64,000 nt of DNA from Egicoccus halophilus. Lineage in GTDB: Bacteria; Actinomycetota; Nitriliruptoria; Nitriliruptorales; Nitriliruptoraceae. Shown here piece after piece: positions 8,284 through 17,693 of the stretch; the first letter of the stretch is position 1, and every line of letters starts with the position of its first letter. The translations under genes and the position numbers were made by a program. The stretch spans positions 2,660,001-2,724,000 of the forward strand of contig NZ_CP036250.1 of assembly GCF_004300825.1 (NCBI RefSeq), given 5' to 3'. The notes under the pieces are model-generated. The model was not told the DNA's origin. It saw only the letters and a list, made by a program, of their open reading frames with translations, and searched no databases.

Positions 8284-8301
8284 GCTCCAAAGCGTTGGAG
8301 C
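8284..8301. promoter_or_regulatory. Palindromic TetR operator candidate 2
   Basis: GCTCCAAAGCGTTGGAGC has 7-base arms (GCTCCAA/TTGGAGC) around a 4-base centre and reuses the GCTCCA half-site of the palindrome at 8255-8270, 13 bases away. Two related sites in one divergent promoter region suggest cooperative binding by the adjacent TetR protein, although the half-site spacing differs between the two. Confidence 0.5.
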
Positions 8302-8349
8302 TGCCGCATCCGTGGAGCGGATCGGGTTCGTCGACAAGGGAGACGTTCG

Positions 8350-10209
8350 GTGAGCCACTACAAGAGCAACCTGCGCGACATCGAGTTCAACCTCTACGAG
8401 GTGTTCGGCGCCGAGGACTACTTCGGGACCGGCCCGTTCGCGGCCGTCGACGCCGACCAGGCCCGCATGCTGCTGGGCGAGCTCGACCGCTTCACCCGGA
8501 ACTCGATCTGGGCCGAGTCGTTCGTGCCCGCCGACCGCACCCCGCTCGAGCTCTCCCCCGAGGGCGACATCACCATCCCCGAGGAACTCGACCAGGCCCT
8601 GCGTGCCTTCTACGAGGCCGGCTGGCACCTGCTGCCGCTGCCCACCCACCTCGGCGGCTTCGGCGCCCCTCCCTCGATCCGCTGGGCCGCCTCGGAACTG
8701 CTCTCCGGCGGCCACGCCACCGCCATGCTGTGGCCCATCGGCGCCCTCATGGGCGCGATCATCGACCAGGTCGGCACCGAAGGGCAGAAGGCGCGCTTCG
8801 GACGCCCGATGATCGAGCGCTGCTGGGGCGGCACCATGGTGCTGACCGAACCTGACGCCGGTTCCGACGTCGGCGCCGGCGTCACCCGCGCCGTCCGGGT
8901 CGAGGACAACGGTGACGACGACCTCGGGGCCGTCTACCACCTCGAGGGCATCAAGCGGTTCATCACCTCGGCCGACGCCCAGACCCACGAGAACACCGTC
9001 CACCTCGTCCTCGCCCGCCCCGAGCACGCCGGCCCCGGCACCAAGGGCCTGTCGCTGTTCATCGTGCCCAAGCTGCACGTCGACGCCGAGGGCGACCTCG
9101 GCGAGCGCAACGGCGTGCGGGTGTCCAACCTCGAAAAGAAGATGGGCATCAAGGGTTCGGCGACCTGCGAGCTCTCGCTCGGCCAGGACGGCACCCCGTG
9201 CGTCGGCTACCTCGTCGGGGACGTCCACGACGGCATCCGGCAGATGTTCCTCGTCATCGAGTACGCCCGCATGATGGTGGGCACCAAGGCGATGGCGACC
9301 TTGTCGACCGGCTACCTCAACGCGTTGGACTACGCCAAGGTCCGCGTCCAGGGCGCCGACCTCACCCGGTCGACCGACAAGCGCGCACCCAAGGTCGAGA
9401 TCATCCAGCATCCCGACGTGCGCCGCCTGCTGATCGAGCAGAAGGCCCACGCCGAAGGCATGCGCGCCCTGGTCATGTACACCGGCTGGGTGCAGGACCA
9501 GGCCCAGCTGCACGGCGAGGACGCCGAGGAGCACGCCCGCTGGATCGCCCGCGAGGACCTGCTGCTCCCACTGGTCAAGGGCTACTGCTCCGAGAAGGCC
9601 TACGAACTGCTCGCCCTGTCGCTGCAGACCTTCGGTGGCTCCGGCTTCACGCAGGACTACCCCGTCGAGCAGTACCTCCGTGACGCCAAGATCGACACCC
9701 TCTACGAGGGCACGACCGCGATCCAGGCGCTCGACCTGCTGTTCCGCAAGATCGTCCGCGACCAGGGCGCCACGCTCACCTGGCTCGCCGACCAGGTCCG
9801 CGAACTGGTCAAGGCCGGCCGCGACGACGACCCCTTCGCCCGCGAACGCCAGGCCCTCGGCCAGGCGCTCGAGGACGTCAGCCAGCACCTCGGGATCCTC
9901 GTCGGCCACGCCATGGCGTCGATGGACGAGACCAAGCGTGCCGAGATCTACAAGGCCGGGCTCAACAGCACCGAGTTCCTCTACTCGCTCGCCGAGGTCG
10001 TCATCGGCTGGCTGCTGCTGCGTCAGGCCGAGATCGCCCAGGACCAGCTCGACGCCGCCGTCACCAACGGTGACGGCGACTTCTACACCGGCAAGGTCGC
10101 GTCCGCCCGCTGGTTCCTGCGCACCGTCCCGCCCAAGGTCGCACTGCGCCGTCAGAAGGCCCAGGTCGAGGACGGCTGGCTCATGGAGGTTCCCGAGAGC
10201 GCGTTCTGA
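8350..10209 (+). CDS. Acyl-CoA dehydrogenase, large (about 620-residue) type with C-terminal extension
   Basis: FAD-dependent dehydrogenase introducing the alpha-beta double bond into an acyl-CoA. The 619-residue length, N-terminal YKSNLRDIEFNLYEVFG and C-terminal AcylCoA_DH_C-type region match the subgroup that includes DmdC-like (3-methylmercaptopropionyl-CoA) and long-chain enzymes. The FAD/substrate core has MVLTEPDAGSDVGAG and the helix LQTFGGSGFTQDYPVEQYLRDAKIDTLYEGTTAIQALDL. The GTG at 8350 follows AAGGGAGA. The divergent TetR gene and two palindromes suggest substrate-responsive control. The natural substrate cannot be fixed from sequence alone. Confidence 0.92.
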   Translation: MSHYKSNLRDIEFNLYEVFGAEDYFGTGPFAAVDADQARMLLGELDRFTRNSIWAESFVPADRTPLELSPEGDITIPEELDQALRAFYEAGWHLLPLPTHLGGFGAPPSIRWAASELLSGGHATAMLWPIGALMGAIIDQVGTEGQKARFGRPMIERCWGGTMVLTEPDAGSDVGAGVTRAVRVEDNGDDDLGAVYHLEGIKRFITSADAQTHENTVHLVLARPEHAGPGTKGLSLFIVPKLHVDAEGDLGERNGVRVSNLEKKMGIKGSATCELSLGQDGTPCVGYLVGDVHDGIRQMFLVIEYARMMVGTKAMATLSTGYLNALDYAKVRVQGADLTRSTDKRAPKVEIIQHPDVRRLLIEQKAHAEGMRALVMYTGWVQDQAQLHGEDAEEHARWIAREDLLLPLVKGYCSEKAYELLALSLQTFGGSGFTQDYPVEQYLRDAKIDTLYEGTTAIQALDLLFRKIVRDQGATLTWLADQVRELVKAGRDDDPFARERQALGQALEDVSQHLGILVGHAMASMDETKRAEIYKAGLNSTEFLYSLAEVVIGWLLLRQAEIAQDQLDAAVTNGDGDFYTGKVASARWFLRTVPPKVALRRQKAQVEDGWLMEVPESAF

Positions 10210-10241
10210 TTCTTCTGCCGCCGGTTCCTGGTGGGCGGGGT

Positions 10242-10351
10242 GCGGTGACCGGCACCGTCGGTGCTCGCGCACTGGTCACCGGCGGCGGCCCGGGGTACCG
10301 CGAGCCAGCTGCGGTGACCGGCGCCGTCGGTGCTCGCGCACTGGTCACCGG
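10242..10351. repeat. Two 41-base direct repeats, each internally palindromic
   Basis: Copies at 10242-10282 and 10311-10351, 69 bases apart start to start, are identical except for one base (A or G in GGC[A/G]CC). Each begins GCGGTGACCGG and ends TGGTCACCGG, so GGTGACC and GGTCACC can pair to form a stem-loop. With only two copies and no array it is not CRISPR. It may be a transcription terminator repeat or a dispersed palindromic element. Confidence 0.7.
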
Positions 10352-10364
10352 TTCCCATGAAGCT

Positions 10365-10401
10365 CCGTGGTCCGCTCCCCGCTCCCGGGAGCGGGCCACG
10401 G
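10365..10401. terminator. GC-rich hairpin after acyl-CoA dehydrogenase
   Basis: An 18-base perfect palindrome (10378-10395) is flanked by CCGTGG (10365-10370) and CCACGG (10396-10401), giving an extended stem with a 7-base bulge on the 5' side. No U-tract follows, as is common in GC-rich actinobacteria. Its place downstream of the dehydrogenase suits transcription termination, but it could also act in the leader of the next gene. Confidence 0.4.
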
Positions 10402-10558
10402 GGAAACTCAAGGAGTCTCCTGCCCGACGCGCGACCAGCGCGGCCCGACGCGACCCGTTGGTTGCGCAGGGCGTTGCGCCGCGCGCCGCGGGGTACCGTA
10501 GGAAGGCCGACGTCGTGGTGTCCTCGCCGCGGCGCGTTCCTGGAGGACCAGACGCTCC

Positions 10559-12943
10559 GTGGCCACACGCTCCACGCCGCCGCGCTCGACGGGCCCGACG
10601 GGCTCCACGCCCCGCGGCTCGAAGCGGCACAAGCAGAAGAAGCCCTGGTACCGCCGCTGGTGGGCGGCGCTGCTCGTGTTCCCGGGTCTGCTGCTGGGCG
10701 CCGTCGCGCTGCTGGCCTTCTTCCTCATCGTCTCCCGCGTGCCGCTTCCCGACGACATCGCCGCCGACGCCTCGGTGGTCTACGACCGCAACGGTGACGA
10801 GATCGGTGGGTTCGCCGGCCCGGACCAGGCGTCACGCGAGGACGTCGACATCGCCGACCTGCCCGACCACGTCGGCCACGCCGTCCTCGGCGTCGAGGAC
10901 CGCGACTTCTACGAGCACCACGGGGTGTCGGTCACCGGGGTGGCCCGTGCCCTGTTCACCAACGTGCGCGCCGGCAGCGTGCAGCAGGGCGGCTCGACCA
11001 TCACCCAGCAGTACATCAAGAACGCCGCCGTCGGCGCCGATCAGACCTACGCCCGCAAGGTCGAGGAAGCCGCGCTCGCGCTCAAGCTCGAGCAGGCGTA
11101 CGGCAAGGACGAGATCCTCGAGTTCTATCTCAACACGATCTACTGGGGCCGTGGGGCCTACGGGATCCAGGCCGCAGCGCGCAGCTACTTCGACGTCCCT
11201 GCCAGCGAACTGACCGTCAACCAGTCCGCCACGCTCGCGGGCGTCATCGCCTCGCCGGAGAACTTCGACCCGCGGGAGAATCCCGAGCGTGCCGAGGCGC
11301 GTCGGCGCGTGTCGTTGGCCGGCATGCTCGAGAAGGGCTGGATCGACCAGGCCACCCACGACGAGCTGCGCGCCGCCGGTCTCCCCGAGGTGATCGAGCG
11401 TCGTGGCCGGGACCTCGGCCCCAACGCCTACTTCCTCGACGGGGTCCAGCGCGAGCTCGCCCAGCTGCCCGACTTCGTCGCCGGGGAGCTGTTCCGCGGC
11501 TACCGCATCCACACCGAGCTCGACCCGCGCATGCAGGAGCTGGCGCAGCAGACGGTCACGGAGGCGGTCGAGCAGGGCCCCACCGACACCGGCGCGATCG
11601 TCTCGCTCGACCCGGCGACCGGTGGGGTCATGGCCCTGGTCGGCGGCGCCGACTTCGCCGCCCAGCCGCGCAACGACGCCTACCGCTCGGCGCGCCAGGT
11701 CGGCTCGACGTTCAAGGCTTTCACGTTGCAGGCCTTCCTCGAAGCCGGCAACGCCCCCGACTCGCGCTACCCGGCGCCGGCCGAGATCGACGTCACCGAG
11801 CCCACCGACCCGGACCCGGTCCGCATCCGCAACTTCGGTGGCAGCAGCCCCGGCGAGCAGACGGTGCTGCAGGCCACCGCGTCGTCGACCAACACCACCT
11901 ATTACCTGATCCAGGAGGAGGTCGGGCGCGAACGCGTCATCGACGCGGCCCGCCGCGCCGGCCTGCCGATCAACCGCGAGGTCGCACAGGACGGCGAGGT
12001 GGTGCGCCGCGACACCATGTCGCCGGTGCGCTCGTTGACCCTGGGCGTCGCCTCGTTCACCCCGCTGGAGATGGCCGGCGCCTTCGGGACCTACGCCGCC
12101 GAGGGCACCCACGTGCGCCCGCACCTGGTCACGCGGGTCGAGAACGCCGAGGGCACCGTGGTCTACGAGGCGTCGACCAACGGCCAACCCGACGTGGACA
12201 CCGACGTGGCCCGCGGCGTCACCCAGGTGCTCCAGGGCGTGGTGCAGAACGGCTCCGGGCAGTCCGCCCAGATCGGCCGTCCCGTCGCCGGCAAGACCGG
12301 CACCACGCAGAACAACCAGGACGCCTGGTTCGTCGGCTACGTCCCACAGGTCGCGACCGCGGTCTGGTTCGGCAATGCCGACAACACCCCCATCGAGGGC
12401 GACGCCACCGGAGGTGGGCTCGCCGCACCGGTCTGGGGCGAGTACATGCGCCAGGCCGTCGAGGGCCTCGAGGTGGTCGACTTCACCGCCCCCGACCTCT
12501 CGGACCTCGAGCGCCAGGACGAGACCGTCTCCTGCCCGTCGGGCTACACCTTCGCGGACCCGCCGGCGCCCGGGACCGACCCGATGCCCGACGTGCGCGA
12601 GGACCTCACCAACGCCGACGGCCAACCCTGCGTCGAGCAGGCGCCGCAGCCCGAGCCGGAACCGGAGCCCGAACCGGCGCCCGAACCCGAGCCCGAGCCC
12701 GAACCGGCGCCCGAACCCGAACCGGAACCGGAACCCGAACCGGAACCGGAGCCCCAGCCGGAACCCACGCCGACACCCACGCCGACGCCGTCCCCGACCG
12801 AGCCCGCACCGACACCGACGCCGTCCCCGACCGAGCCGCAGCCGACGCCCGGGCCGACCGAGCCGGCCGAGACGCAGGGCGGCGACGCGACCGGCGCCGG
12901 CGCCGCGGACGACGAGGAACCTCGACCGGACGCGACCGCGTGA
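10559..12943 (+). CDS. Class A (bifunctional) penicillin-binding protein
   Basis: Synthesises peptidoglycan outside the membrane. The 794-residue protein has a basic N-terminus, one membrane anchor (about residues 35-58), a GT51 glycosyltransferase domain with [22 protein letters not shown] and the [27 protein letters not shown] block, and a transpeptidase domain with STFK (about residue 380), an STN motif in ATASSTNTT, and KTGTT (about 576). A Cys-containing segment is followed by a long Pro/Glu then Pro/Thr tail that probably spans the wall. GTG at 10559 is preceded by TGGAGG at slightly long spacing. All catalytic motifs are present. Confidence 0.94.
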   Translation: MATRSTPPRSTGPTGSTPRGSKRHKQKKPWYRRWWAALLVFPGLLLGAVALLAFFLIVSRVPLPDDIAADASVVYDRNGDEIGGFAGPDQASREDVDIADLPDHVGHAVLGVEDRDFYEHHGVSVTGVARALFTNVRAGSVQQGGSTITQQYIKNAAVGADQTYARKVEEAALALKLEQAYGKDEILEFYLNTIYWGRGAYGIQAAARSYFDVPASELTVNQSATLAGVIASPENFDPRENPERAEARRRVSLAGMLEKGWIDQATHDELRAAGLPEVIERRGRDLGPNAYFLDGVQRELAQLPDFVAGELFRGYRIHTELDPRMQELAQQTVTEAVEQGPTDTGAIVSLDPATGGVMALVGGADFAAQPRNDAYRSARQVGSTFKAFTLQAFLEAGNAPDSRYPAPAEIDVTEPTDPDPVRIRNFGGSSPGEQTVLQATASSTNTTYYLIQEEVGRERVIDAARRAGLPINREVAQDGEVVRRDTMSPVRSLTLGVASFTPLEMAGAFGTYAAEGTHVRPHLVTRVENAEGTVVYEASTNGQPDVDTDVARGVTQVLQGVVQNGSGQSAQIGRPVAGKTGTTQNNQDAWFVGYVPQVATAVWFGNADNTPIEGDATGGGLAAPVWGEYMRQAVEGLEVVDFTAPDLSDLERQDETVSCPSGYTFADPPAPGTDPMPDVREDLTNADGQPCVEQAPQPEPEPEPEPAPEPEPEPEPAPEPEPEPEPEPEPEPQPEPTPTPTPTPSPTEPAPTPTPSPTEPQPTPGPTEPAETQGGDATGAGAADDEEPRPDATA
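12644..12880 (+). repeat. Pro-Glu / Pro-Thr coding repeats in the PBP tail
   Basis: Tandem hexanucleotide-type repeats (CCGGAA, CCCGAG, CCGACG variants) encode runs of Glu-Pro and then Thr-Pro dipeptides at the C-terminus of the penicillin-binding protein. The antisense reading gives a Gly/Ser/Val open frame, which is only a shadow. The tract is the kind that changes length by slippage. Confidence 0.8.
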
Positions 12944-12959
12944 CCGAGGCGCCGGACGG

Positions 12960-13685
12960 TCAGGCGAAGTCGCGCAGGTCGAGCACGTCACCGCTCGACA
13001 CCGACGGATCGTCGAGCAGCGCCCACAGGCGGGGCGCGACGTCCGAGGGTGCGAGCAGGGCCCCGTCCTCGTGCAGACGCCGGAAGCGCTCCACGCCCGG
13101 GAAGTCCTCGGCGTCGGTGGCACGGATGCGTTCCTGCATGCCGGTCGCGACCACCCCGGGCGCCACGGCGAGCACGACACACCCGCCCCGCTGCGCCTGT
13201 TCCTGCCCGACGGCACGTACCCAGTGGTCGCCGGCGGCTTTCGCGGCCCCGTAGGCAGCCCAGCCGGGACGTGCGGTCCGCGCGGCGCCGGACGAGATCA
13301 GCAGCAGCTCCCGGCGGATCGGCAGGTCGCGGAGGGCCGCGAGCACGGCGTGCCCGACGACCTGCGTGGCGGCACTGTTGAGCAGGACGTGCCGGGTGTA
13401 GGTCGCCGTGTCGACCTCACCGACGAACCCGATGGGCTCGATGGTGCCGGCGTTGTGCACGACCGTGATCCGCTCCCAGCTCCTGTCCGCGACCGTCCGC
13501 GCGAACGCCTCGGCGAACGTCGTCCAGTCCTCCGGGTCCGCCAGATCCAACGGCCAATGTTCCCCGCCGGCCGGCGCGCGTCCGGAACGGCTCACGTCGA
13601 CGCGGTGGGCACCGGCGGGTGCGGCGGCGAGCAGCGCCGCACCGAGACCGGCCGAGCCTCCGGTGACCACGACGAGACGGGACAT
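12960..13685 (-). CDS. Short-chain dehydrogenase/reductase (sepiapterin/benzil reductase-like)
   Basis: NAD(P)-dependent oxidoreductase of 241 residues. It has the nucleotide-binding TGGSAGLG (about residues 8-15), NAG in VVHNAGTIEP, the catalytic Ser in LLISSGAAR and the YGAAK Tyr/Lys pair. The short spacing and the PIGFVGEVD block resemble the yeast-type benzil reductase/sepiapterin reductase group. ATG at 13685 follows GAGGAAGG. It lies 14 bases downstream of an alpha/beta hydrolase on the same strand, and the two are probably co-transcribed. Confidence 0.86.
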   Translation of the reverse strand: MSRLVVVTGGSAGLGAALLAAAPAGAHRVDVSRSGRAPAGGEHWPLDLADPEDWTTFAEAFARTVADRSWERITVVHNAGTIEPIGFVGEVDTATYTRHVLLNSAATQVVGHAVLAALRDLPIRRELLLISSGAARTARPGWAAYGAAKAAGDHWVRAVGQEQAQRGGCVVLAVAPGVVATGMQERIRATDAEDFPGVERFRRLHEDGALLAPSDVAPRLWALLDDPSVSSGDVLDLRDFA

Positions 13686-13699
13686 GTCGGCGACCTTCC

Positions 13700-14563
13700 T
13701 CAGCGGGGAGCGGCGGACGACGGTGCCGACCCGATCCCCGGGGCACCGGCGGCCGCCAGGAAATCGAGCACGTGCCCCGCGAAGCGCCGTGGGGCTTGTT
13801 CGGGGAACCCGTGCGCCAGACCGTCGAGGACGGCGAAGCGTGCGCCCGGGATCGCCGCGGCGAGGGTGCGGCCGGCGTCGGGTGGACACAGCGGGTCGTG
13901 CTCCCCCGACAGCACCAGCGTCGGTCGGGCGATGTCGCCCAGCACCTCGCGCGCGTCGTGGTGGAGCGCAGCGGCCGTCAGCGCGACGTGCCGGGCGATC
14001 CGGTCGTCGGGATGGCCGGGCGGTGGCGCTGCACGCAGCAGCACCTGACGTCGTGCGTGCTCCCGGCCCGTGTAGGAGGCGTCGAGGGCGGCCCGGGCGA
14101 AGCCGGTCCAGTCGCGCGCGACCACCGCGTCCTGCCACTCGGTGAGGACGGTGCGCAGTCGCTCGTCGGCCACACCGGTCGTGGCCGAGAGCACGAGGCC
14201 GGCGACGAGGTCCGGACGCGTCGCCGCGAGGTGCTGCGCGACCATCGCCCCCATGGAGTGCGCCAGCAGCCACGCCGGCCGGTCCGAGAGCTGCTCGAGT
14301 GCACCGGCGACCTCGTCCGCGAGGTCGGCCGTCGACGGCGGCGGCTCGTCGGACTGCCGGTCGCCGTAGGAGACCGCGATGGCGAAGAAGTGCCGCAGCG
14401 GCAGGGGCACCTCGCGAAGCAACGCCTGCGTGGCCGGCAGGCTCACGGGGGTCAACCCGTCACTGAGTCCGGGCACGAGCACGGCCGGCGGCGCGGCGGG
14501 ATCGCCGCCGACGAGCACGGGCAGGCGCCTGCCTTCGGCGTCCACCCACCGCAACCGTTGCAC
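13700..14563 (-). CDS. Alpha/beta hydrolase
   Basis: A 287-residue serine hydrolase fold. The nucleophile elbow is AHSMGAM (Ser about 103), the acid is probably the Asp in GEHDPLCPP and the base the His in LAHGFPEQ; the oxyanion loop is near VLVPGLSDG. The general look is that of haloperoxidase/esterase-type cytoplasmic hydrolases; the substrate is unknown. It is the first gene of a two-gene minus-strand unit with the SDR and is divergent from a metalloprotease-like gene, sharing a 54-base promoter region. Confidence 0.83.
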   Translation of the reverse strand: MQRLRWVDAEGRRLPVLVGGDPAAPPAVLVPGLSDGLTPVSLPATQALLREVPLPLRHFFAIAVSYGDRQSDEPPPSTADLADEVAGALEQLSDRPAWLLAHSMGAMVAQHLAATRPDLVAGLVLSATTGVADERLRTVLTEWQDAVVARDWTGFARAALDASYTGREHARRQVLLRAAPPPGHPDDRIARHVALTAAALHHDAREVLGDIARPTLVLSGEHDPLCPPDAGRTLAAAIPGARFAVLDGLAHGFPEQAPRRFAGHVLDFLAAAGAPGIGSAPSSAAPR

Positions 14564-14617
14564 GGACCATCCTCGCGGTCGGCTGCCCGCACCCTACTCG
14601 CGGTACCGTCCGGCACC

Positions 14618-15487
14618 GTGGCCGACCAGACCGACTGCCGCCCTCCGGCGCCGACGACGCCGACCGACGCCGACGCCCCGGCGGGGCCCCGGCTCGTCGG
14701 CGTGCTGCTGCTCGCGCTCGCTGCGCTGGCAGCCGGCCTCGCGGTCGCCGCGGTCGGGGTCAGCCACGGACTGGACGGCGGCAGCGCCGCGTCCGCGAAC
14801 CTTGTCGAGGCGCCCCACCATGCCGCGTCGGGGATCGAGGCCGCCAGCGGCTACGCGGTCTGGGAGTACAACGACGACGGCCGACCGATCCGCTGGGACC
14901 CGTGCACCCCGATCGACCTCGTCGTCGCCCGCGAGGGAGCACCCGCCGGCGCCGAGGACGACCTGGAGCGGGCCGTGACCGCGATCGCGGACGCGACCGG
15001 CCTGACACTTCGCGTGATCGGCGAGGCCGACGAGCGGCCGGCGGGTCGCCGCCCCCCCTACCAGCCGGAGCGGTACGGCCCACGGTGGGCGCCGGTCCTG
15101 GTCGCCTGGGCGACGCCGCACGAGAACGGACTGTCGCTGCGCGACACCGACCGCGGCCTGGCCGTGCCGGTGGCCGTCGGGCGCCCGGGCGAGCGCGTCT
15201 ACGTCACCGGCCAGGTGGTCCTCAACCGCGACCGCGATGACCTCCGGTCCGGGTTCCGGGACCGCGCCGATGCCTGGGGCGCGACGATCCTGCACGAGCT
15301 CGGTCACCTCGTCGGCCTCGCCCACGTCACCGCCGAGGACCAGCTGATGTCGGTCCACCCGGGGCAGGGGCCGGTCGTGCTCGGCGCGGGCGACCGCGCC
15401 GGACTCGCCGCCGTCGGCGCGGACCACGGCTGCCTCGAGGTGCCACTGCCGCGGCCGGTGGAGGTCGGCGACCCCGTCGGTCCGTGA
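14618..15487 (+). CDS. Membrane-anchored matrixin-like zinc metalloprotease
   Basis: A 289-residue protein with one N-terminal transmembrane segment (about 28-52) and an extracytoplasmic domain containing the zinc-binding HELGHLVGLAH motif (residues 226-236), followed by a downstream Met (QLMSVH) that may form the Met-turn. This HExxHxxGxxH signature is typical of metzincins. The GTG start at 14618 lies about 8 bases after TACCGT, a possible -10 element, and there is no obvious Shine-Dalgarno, so the message may be leaderless. The first 27 residues are Pro/Thr/Asp-rich and cytoplasmic. Confidence 0.78.
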   Translation: MADQTDCRPPAPTTPTDADAPAGPRLVGVLLLALAALAAGLAVAAVGVSHGLDGGSAASANLVEAPHHAASGIEAASGYAVWEYNDDGRPIRWDPCTPIDLVVAREGAPAGAEDDLERAVTAIADATGLTLRVIGEADERPAGRRPPYQPERYGPRWAPVLVAWATPHENGLSLRDTDRGLAVPVAVGRPGERVYVTGQVVLNRDRDDLRSGFRDRADAWGATILHELGHLVGLAHVTAEDQLMSVHPGQGPVVLGAGDRAGLAAVGADHGCLEVPLPRPVEVGDPVGP

Positions 15488-15514
15488 ACGCGCGGTGGCG
15501 CTGCGGACGCGGTG

Positions 15515-16278
15515 TCAGCCCGCCAGTCCGGCCGACGCCCCCGTCGTCCCGCCGTCGACCGGCAGCACGACGCCGGTGACCCACGAGGCCGCCTCGGAGA
15601 GGAGGAACGTCACGGCACGTGCGACGTCCTCGGGTTCCCCGAGCCGTCCCAACGGGTGCGCGGCCGCGGCGGCCTCCTCGTCCGCGGACCACAACAGCTC
15701 GGACAGCCTGGTCCTGACGACCGCCGCGGCGATCGCGTTGACCCGCACCGTCGGTGCCAGTTCGTGCGCCAGTTGCCGCGTCAGGTGGTGCAGGGCGGCC
15801 TTGGAGACGTTGTAGGCGCCGATGACCGGACTCGGCCGCAGCCCACCGACCGACCCGATGTTGACGACGGCACCGCCGCGCTCGCGCATCGAACCGTGCC
15901 AGGCCGCCCGCGCCCACAACAGCGGAGCGCGCAGGTTGACCTCCCAGGTCTTGTCGAGCGCTCCGAGGTCCACGTCGGTCAACGGTCCGGCCGCCGGGTT
16001 CGTACCGGCGTTGTTGACCAACAGGTCGCAACTGCCGAACGTCTCGACGGCGGCCCGCACGGCGTCCGCGGCGTGTTCGCCGTCCGTGACGTTGCCGACC
16101 ACCGGGACGACCCGGTCCCCGAGGTCCGCGGCGAGCGGCTCGAGGGTCTCCGCCCGTCGCCCGGTGATCACGACCCCCGCGCCGCTCCTGCGTCGAGCAG
16201 CTCACGCACGATCGCCTCGCCGATCCCCCGGCTGGCGCCCGTGACCAACCCGACCTTGCCATCGACCCGGACCTGCAT
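15515..16278 (-). pseudogene. Short-chain dehydrogenase/reductase with an N-terminal frameshift
   Basis: The N-terminal part starts at the ATG at 16278 and gives the Rossmann motif GLVTGASRGIGEAIVRELLDAGA, then hits a TGA at 16168-16170. The remainder (from 16171: VITGRRAETLEPLAADLG, then NNAG, SVGG, YNVSKAAL, GLVLPVDGG-like end) continues in another frame. Restoring one base in or near the C5 run at 16174-16178 would join the two into a normal SDR of about 253 residues. Either this is a real disruption or a sequencing/assembly error in a GC homopolymer. The downstream part could in principle start at the GTG overlapping the stop, but would lack the cofactor-binding loop. Confidence 0.8.
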
Positions 16279-16402
16279 GCGCCGCTACCTCCGCGTGGTG
16301 CACCGAACGCTAGCCACCGTGGACGACCGCGACGGCATCCCGACGCGCGTCCGCACCACGGCGCCTCCACTCGGGCGAAGACCGGCACCCGGGCCGGGCA
16401 CG

Positions 16403-17581
16403 TCAACGCCGACCGGGGTCAGCCGCACTTCCGTCCCCGTGCCATCCGCTCGCCGCCAGCTCGGCCCCGGCCCGCACCAGCCAGCGGATCGGCTCGTGCA
16501 TGGCGGGCGCCTCACCGCCGGCCAGCTCCACCAGCGACCGGGAGGTGGCGACGCGGGTGGGCGGTGGCGTGGACAGCCGCCCGGCGACCAGGGCGACCCT
16601 GGCTCGCGATGGGACCGCATCCAGCAGCGCCCCCACGACCTTCCCCTGCAGCGAGGTGGCGTCGAAGGCGCCCTCGCCGGTGACCACCACGTCGGCGTCG
16701 GCCAGGTGCGCGGGAAGCCCGACCGCGTCCGCAACGGCGCAGGCACCGGGCCGCAACCGAGCTCCCCACAGAGCCGCCAGGCCGAAGCCGGTGCCACCGG
16801 CCGCTCCGGACCCGGGCGCGGTCACCAGATCCGTCGGGTGCTTGATCGGTCCGGCCGACGTGGCGTCGGCCGACCGGTCGACGTGCGCCGCCGTCACCGC
16901 CGCCAGGTGCGCGAGGCCGGCCTCGAGCTGCTCGACCTGGTCGGCATCGGCGCCCTTCTGCGGCCCGAACGCCCGCGCCGCCCCGTTCGGGCCCAGTAGC
17001 GGCGCCGTGACGTCGACCAGGCAGTCGACGCCGCCGGGTGGCGGGGGGCGCAGACCCGCGGTGTCGATCCGCGTGAGGGCGTGCAGGGCGCGGCCGCCGC
17101 GTGGGAGCGGTCGCCAGTCCGGCCCGAGGAACCGGGCACCGAGCGCGGCCAGTGCCCCGGTACCACCGTCGGTCGACGCCGAACCGCCGAGCGTCACCAG
17201 CAACCGGGTGGCACCGCCGTCGAGCGCCGCGGCACTCAGTTGGCCGAGCCCGGTGGTGGCGGCACCGAGCGGATCCGGCTCAGCCAGCAACGGCAGCCCG
17301 CAGGCGCCGGCCAGTTCCACCACGGCCGTACCGTCGGGCAACGCCAGCCAGGCCGCCTCGTGACGGCGGCCATCGGGACCATCGACGTGCGCCGGTACGG
17401 ACCGGGCTCCGGGGTGCGCCGTGGCGAGCACCTCGGCGGTGCCCTCGCCGCCATCGGCCAGCGGCAGGACCACCACCTCGTCGTCGGGACGTCGACGTCG
17501 CCAGCCACGGGCCAGTGCATCGGCCACCTCGGTCGCGGTCGCCGTGCCCTTGTAGGCGTCCGGGGCGACGACGACCCTCAC
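16403..17581 (-). CDS. glxK: Glycerate kinase (GckA/GlxK family)
   Basis: Phosphorylates D-glycerate with ATP. The 392-residue protein shows family blocks VVAPDAYKGTATATEVADALARGW, LPLADGGEGTAEVL, VTLGGSASTDGGTGALAALGARF, FGPQKGAD and VVTGEGAFDATSLQGKVVG. GTG start at 17581. Length is usual for the family and no key block is missing. It lies upstream of the frameshifted SDR on the same strand with a 124-base gap, and downstream of the PCD gene. Confidence 0.93.
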   Translation of the reverse strand: MRVVVAPDAYKGTATATEVADALARGWRRRRPDDEVVVLPLADGGEGTAEVLATAHPGARSVPAHVDGPDGRRHEAAWLALPDGTAVVELAGACGLPLLAEPDPLGAATTGLGQLSAAALDGGATRLLVTLGGSASTDGGTGALAALGARFLGPDWRPLPRGGRALHALTRIDTAGLRPPPPGGVDCLVDVTAPLLGPNGAARAFGPQKGADADQVEQLEAGLAHLAAVTAAHVDRSADATSAGPIKHPTDLVTAPGSGAAGGTGFGLAALWGARLRPGACAVADAVGLPAHLADADVVVTGEGAFDATSLQGKVVGALLDAVPSRARVALVAGRLSTPPPTRVATSRSLVELAGGEAPAMHEPIRWLVRAGAELAASGWHGDGSAADPGRR

Positions 17582-17693
17582 CTCGTCCTCCTGCTCCCGC
17601 CGGCGGCAGGTGCCCGGCAGCGCATCCGTGCGTCGACGGCTCCGCCGGGGCGCCGATGCGGTGTCGGCACGACGACCGGTCCACGAGCGCCGG

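Larger units (their letters stand above)
10210..10558. other. Intergenic region with repeats and hairpin
   Basis: The 349-base gap between the acyl-CoA dehydrogenase and the penicillin-binding protein holds two copies of a 41-base repeat (10242-10351), a strong GC hairpin (10365-10401) and, near its end, TGGAGG about 12 bases before the GTG at 10559. A KpnI-like GGGGTACCG string occurs twice (10291 region and 10490 region). No coding sequence is supported here. Confidence 0.5.

Noticed and set aside
8185-10272. 913-residue minus-strand open frame continuing upstream of the TetR gene
   Set aside because: The part beyond 8184 is antisense to the acyl-CoA dehydrogenase, with Val/Gly/Asp/Leu-rich shadow composition and no family match; only the C-terminal 217 residues are TetR.
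10242-10351. Possible CRISPR
   Set aside because: Only two repeat copies, no further array, no cas genes.
12544-12815. Gly/Ser/Val-rich minus-strand repeat ORFs
   Set aside because: They are only the complement of the Pro-Glu coding repeats in the PBP tail.
10832-13216. 794-residue minus-strand open frame
   Set aside because: Antisense of the penicillin-binding protein; the plus strand has all catalytic motifs, the minus frame none.
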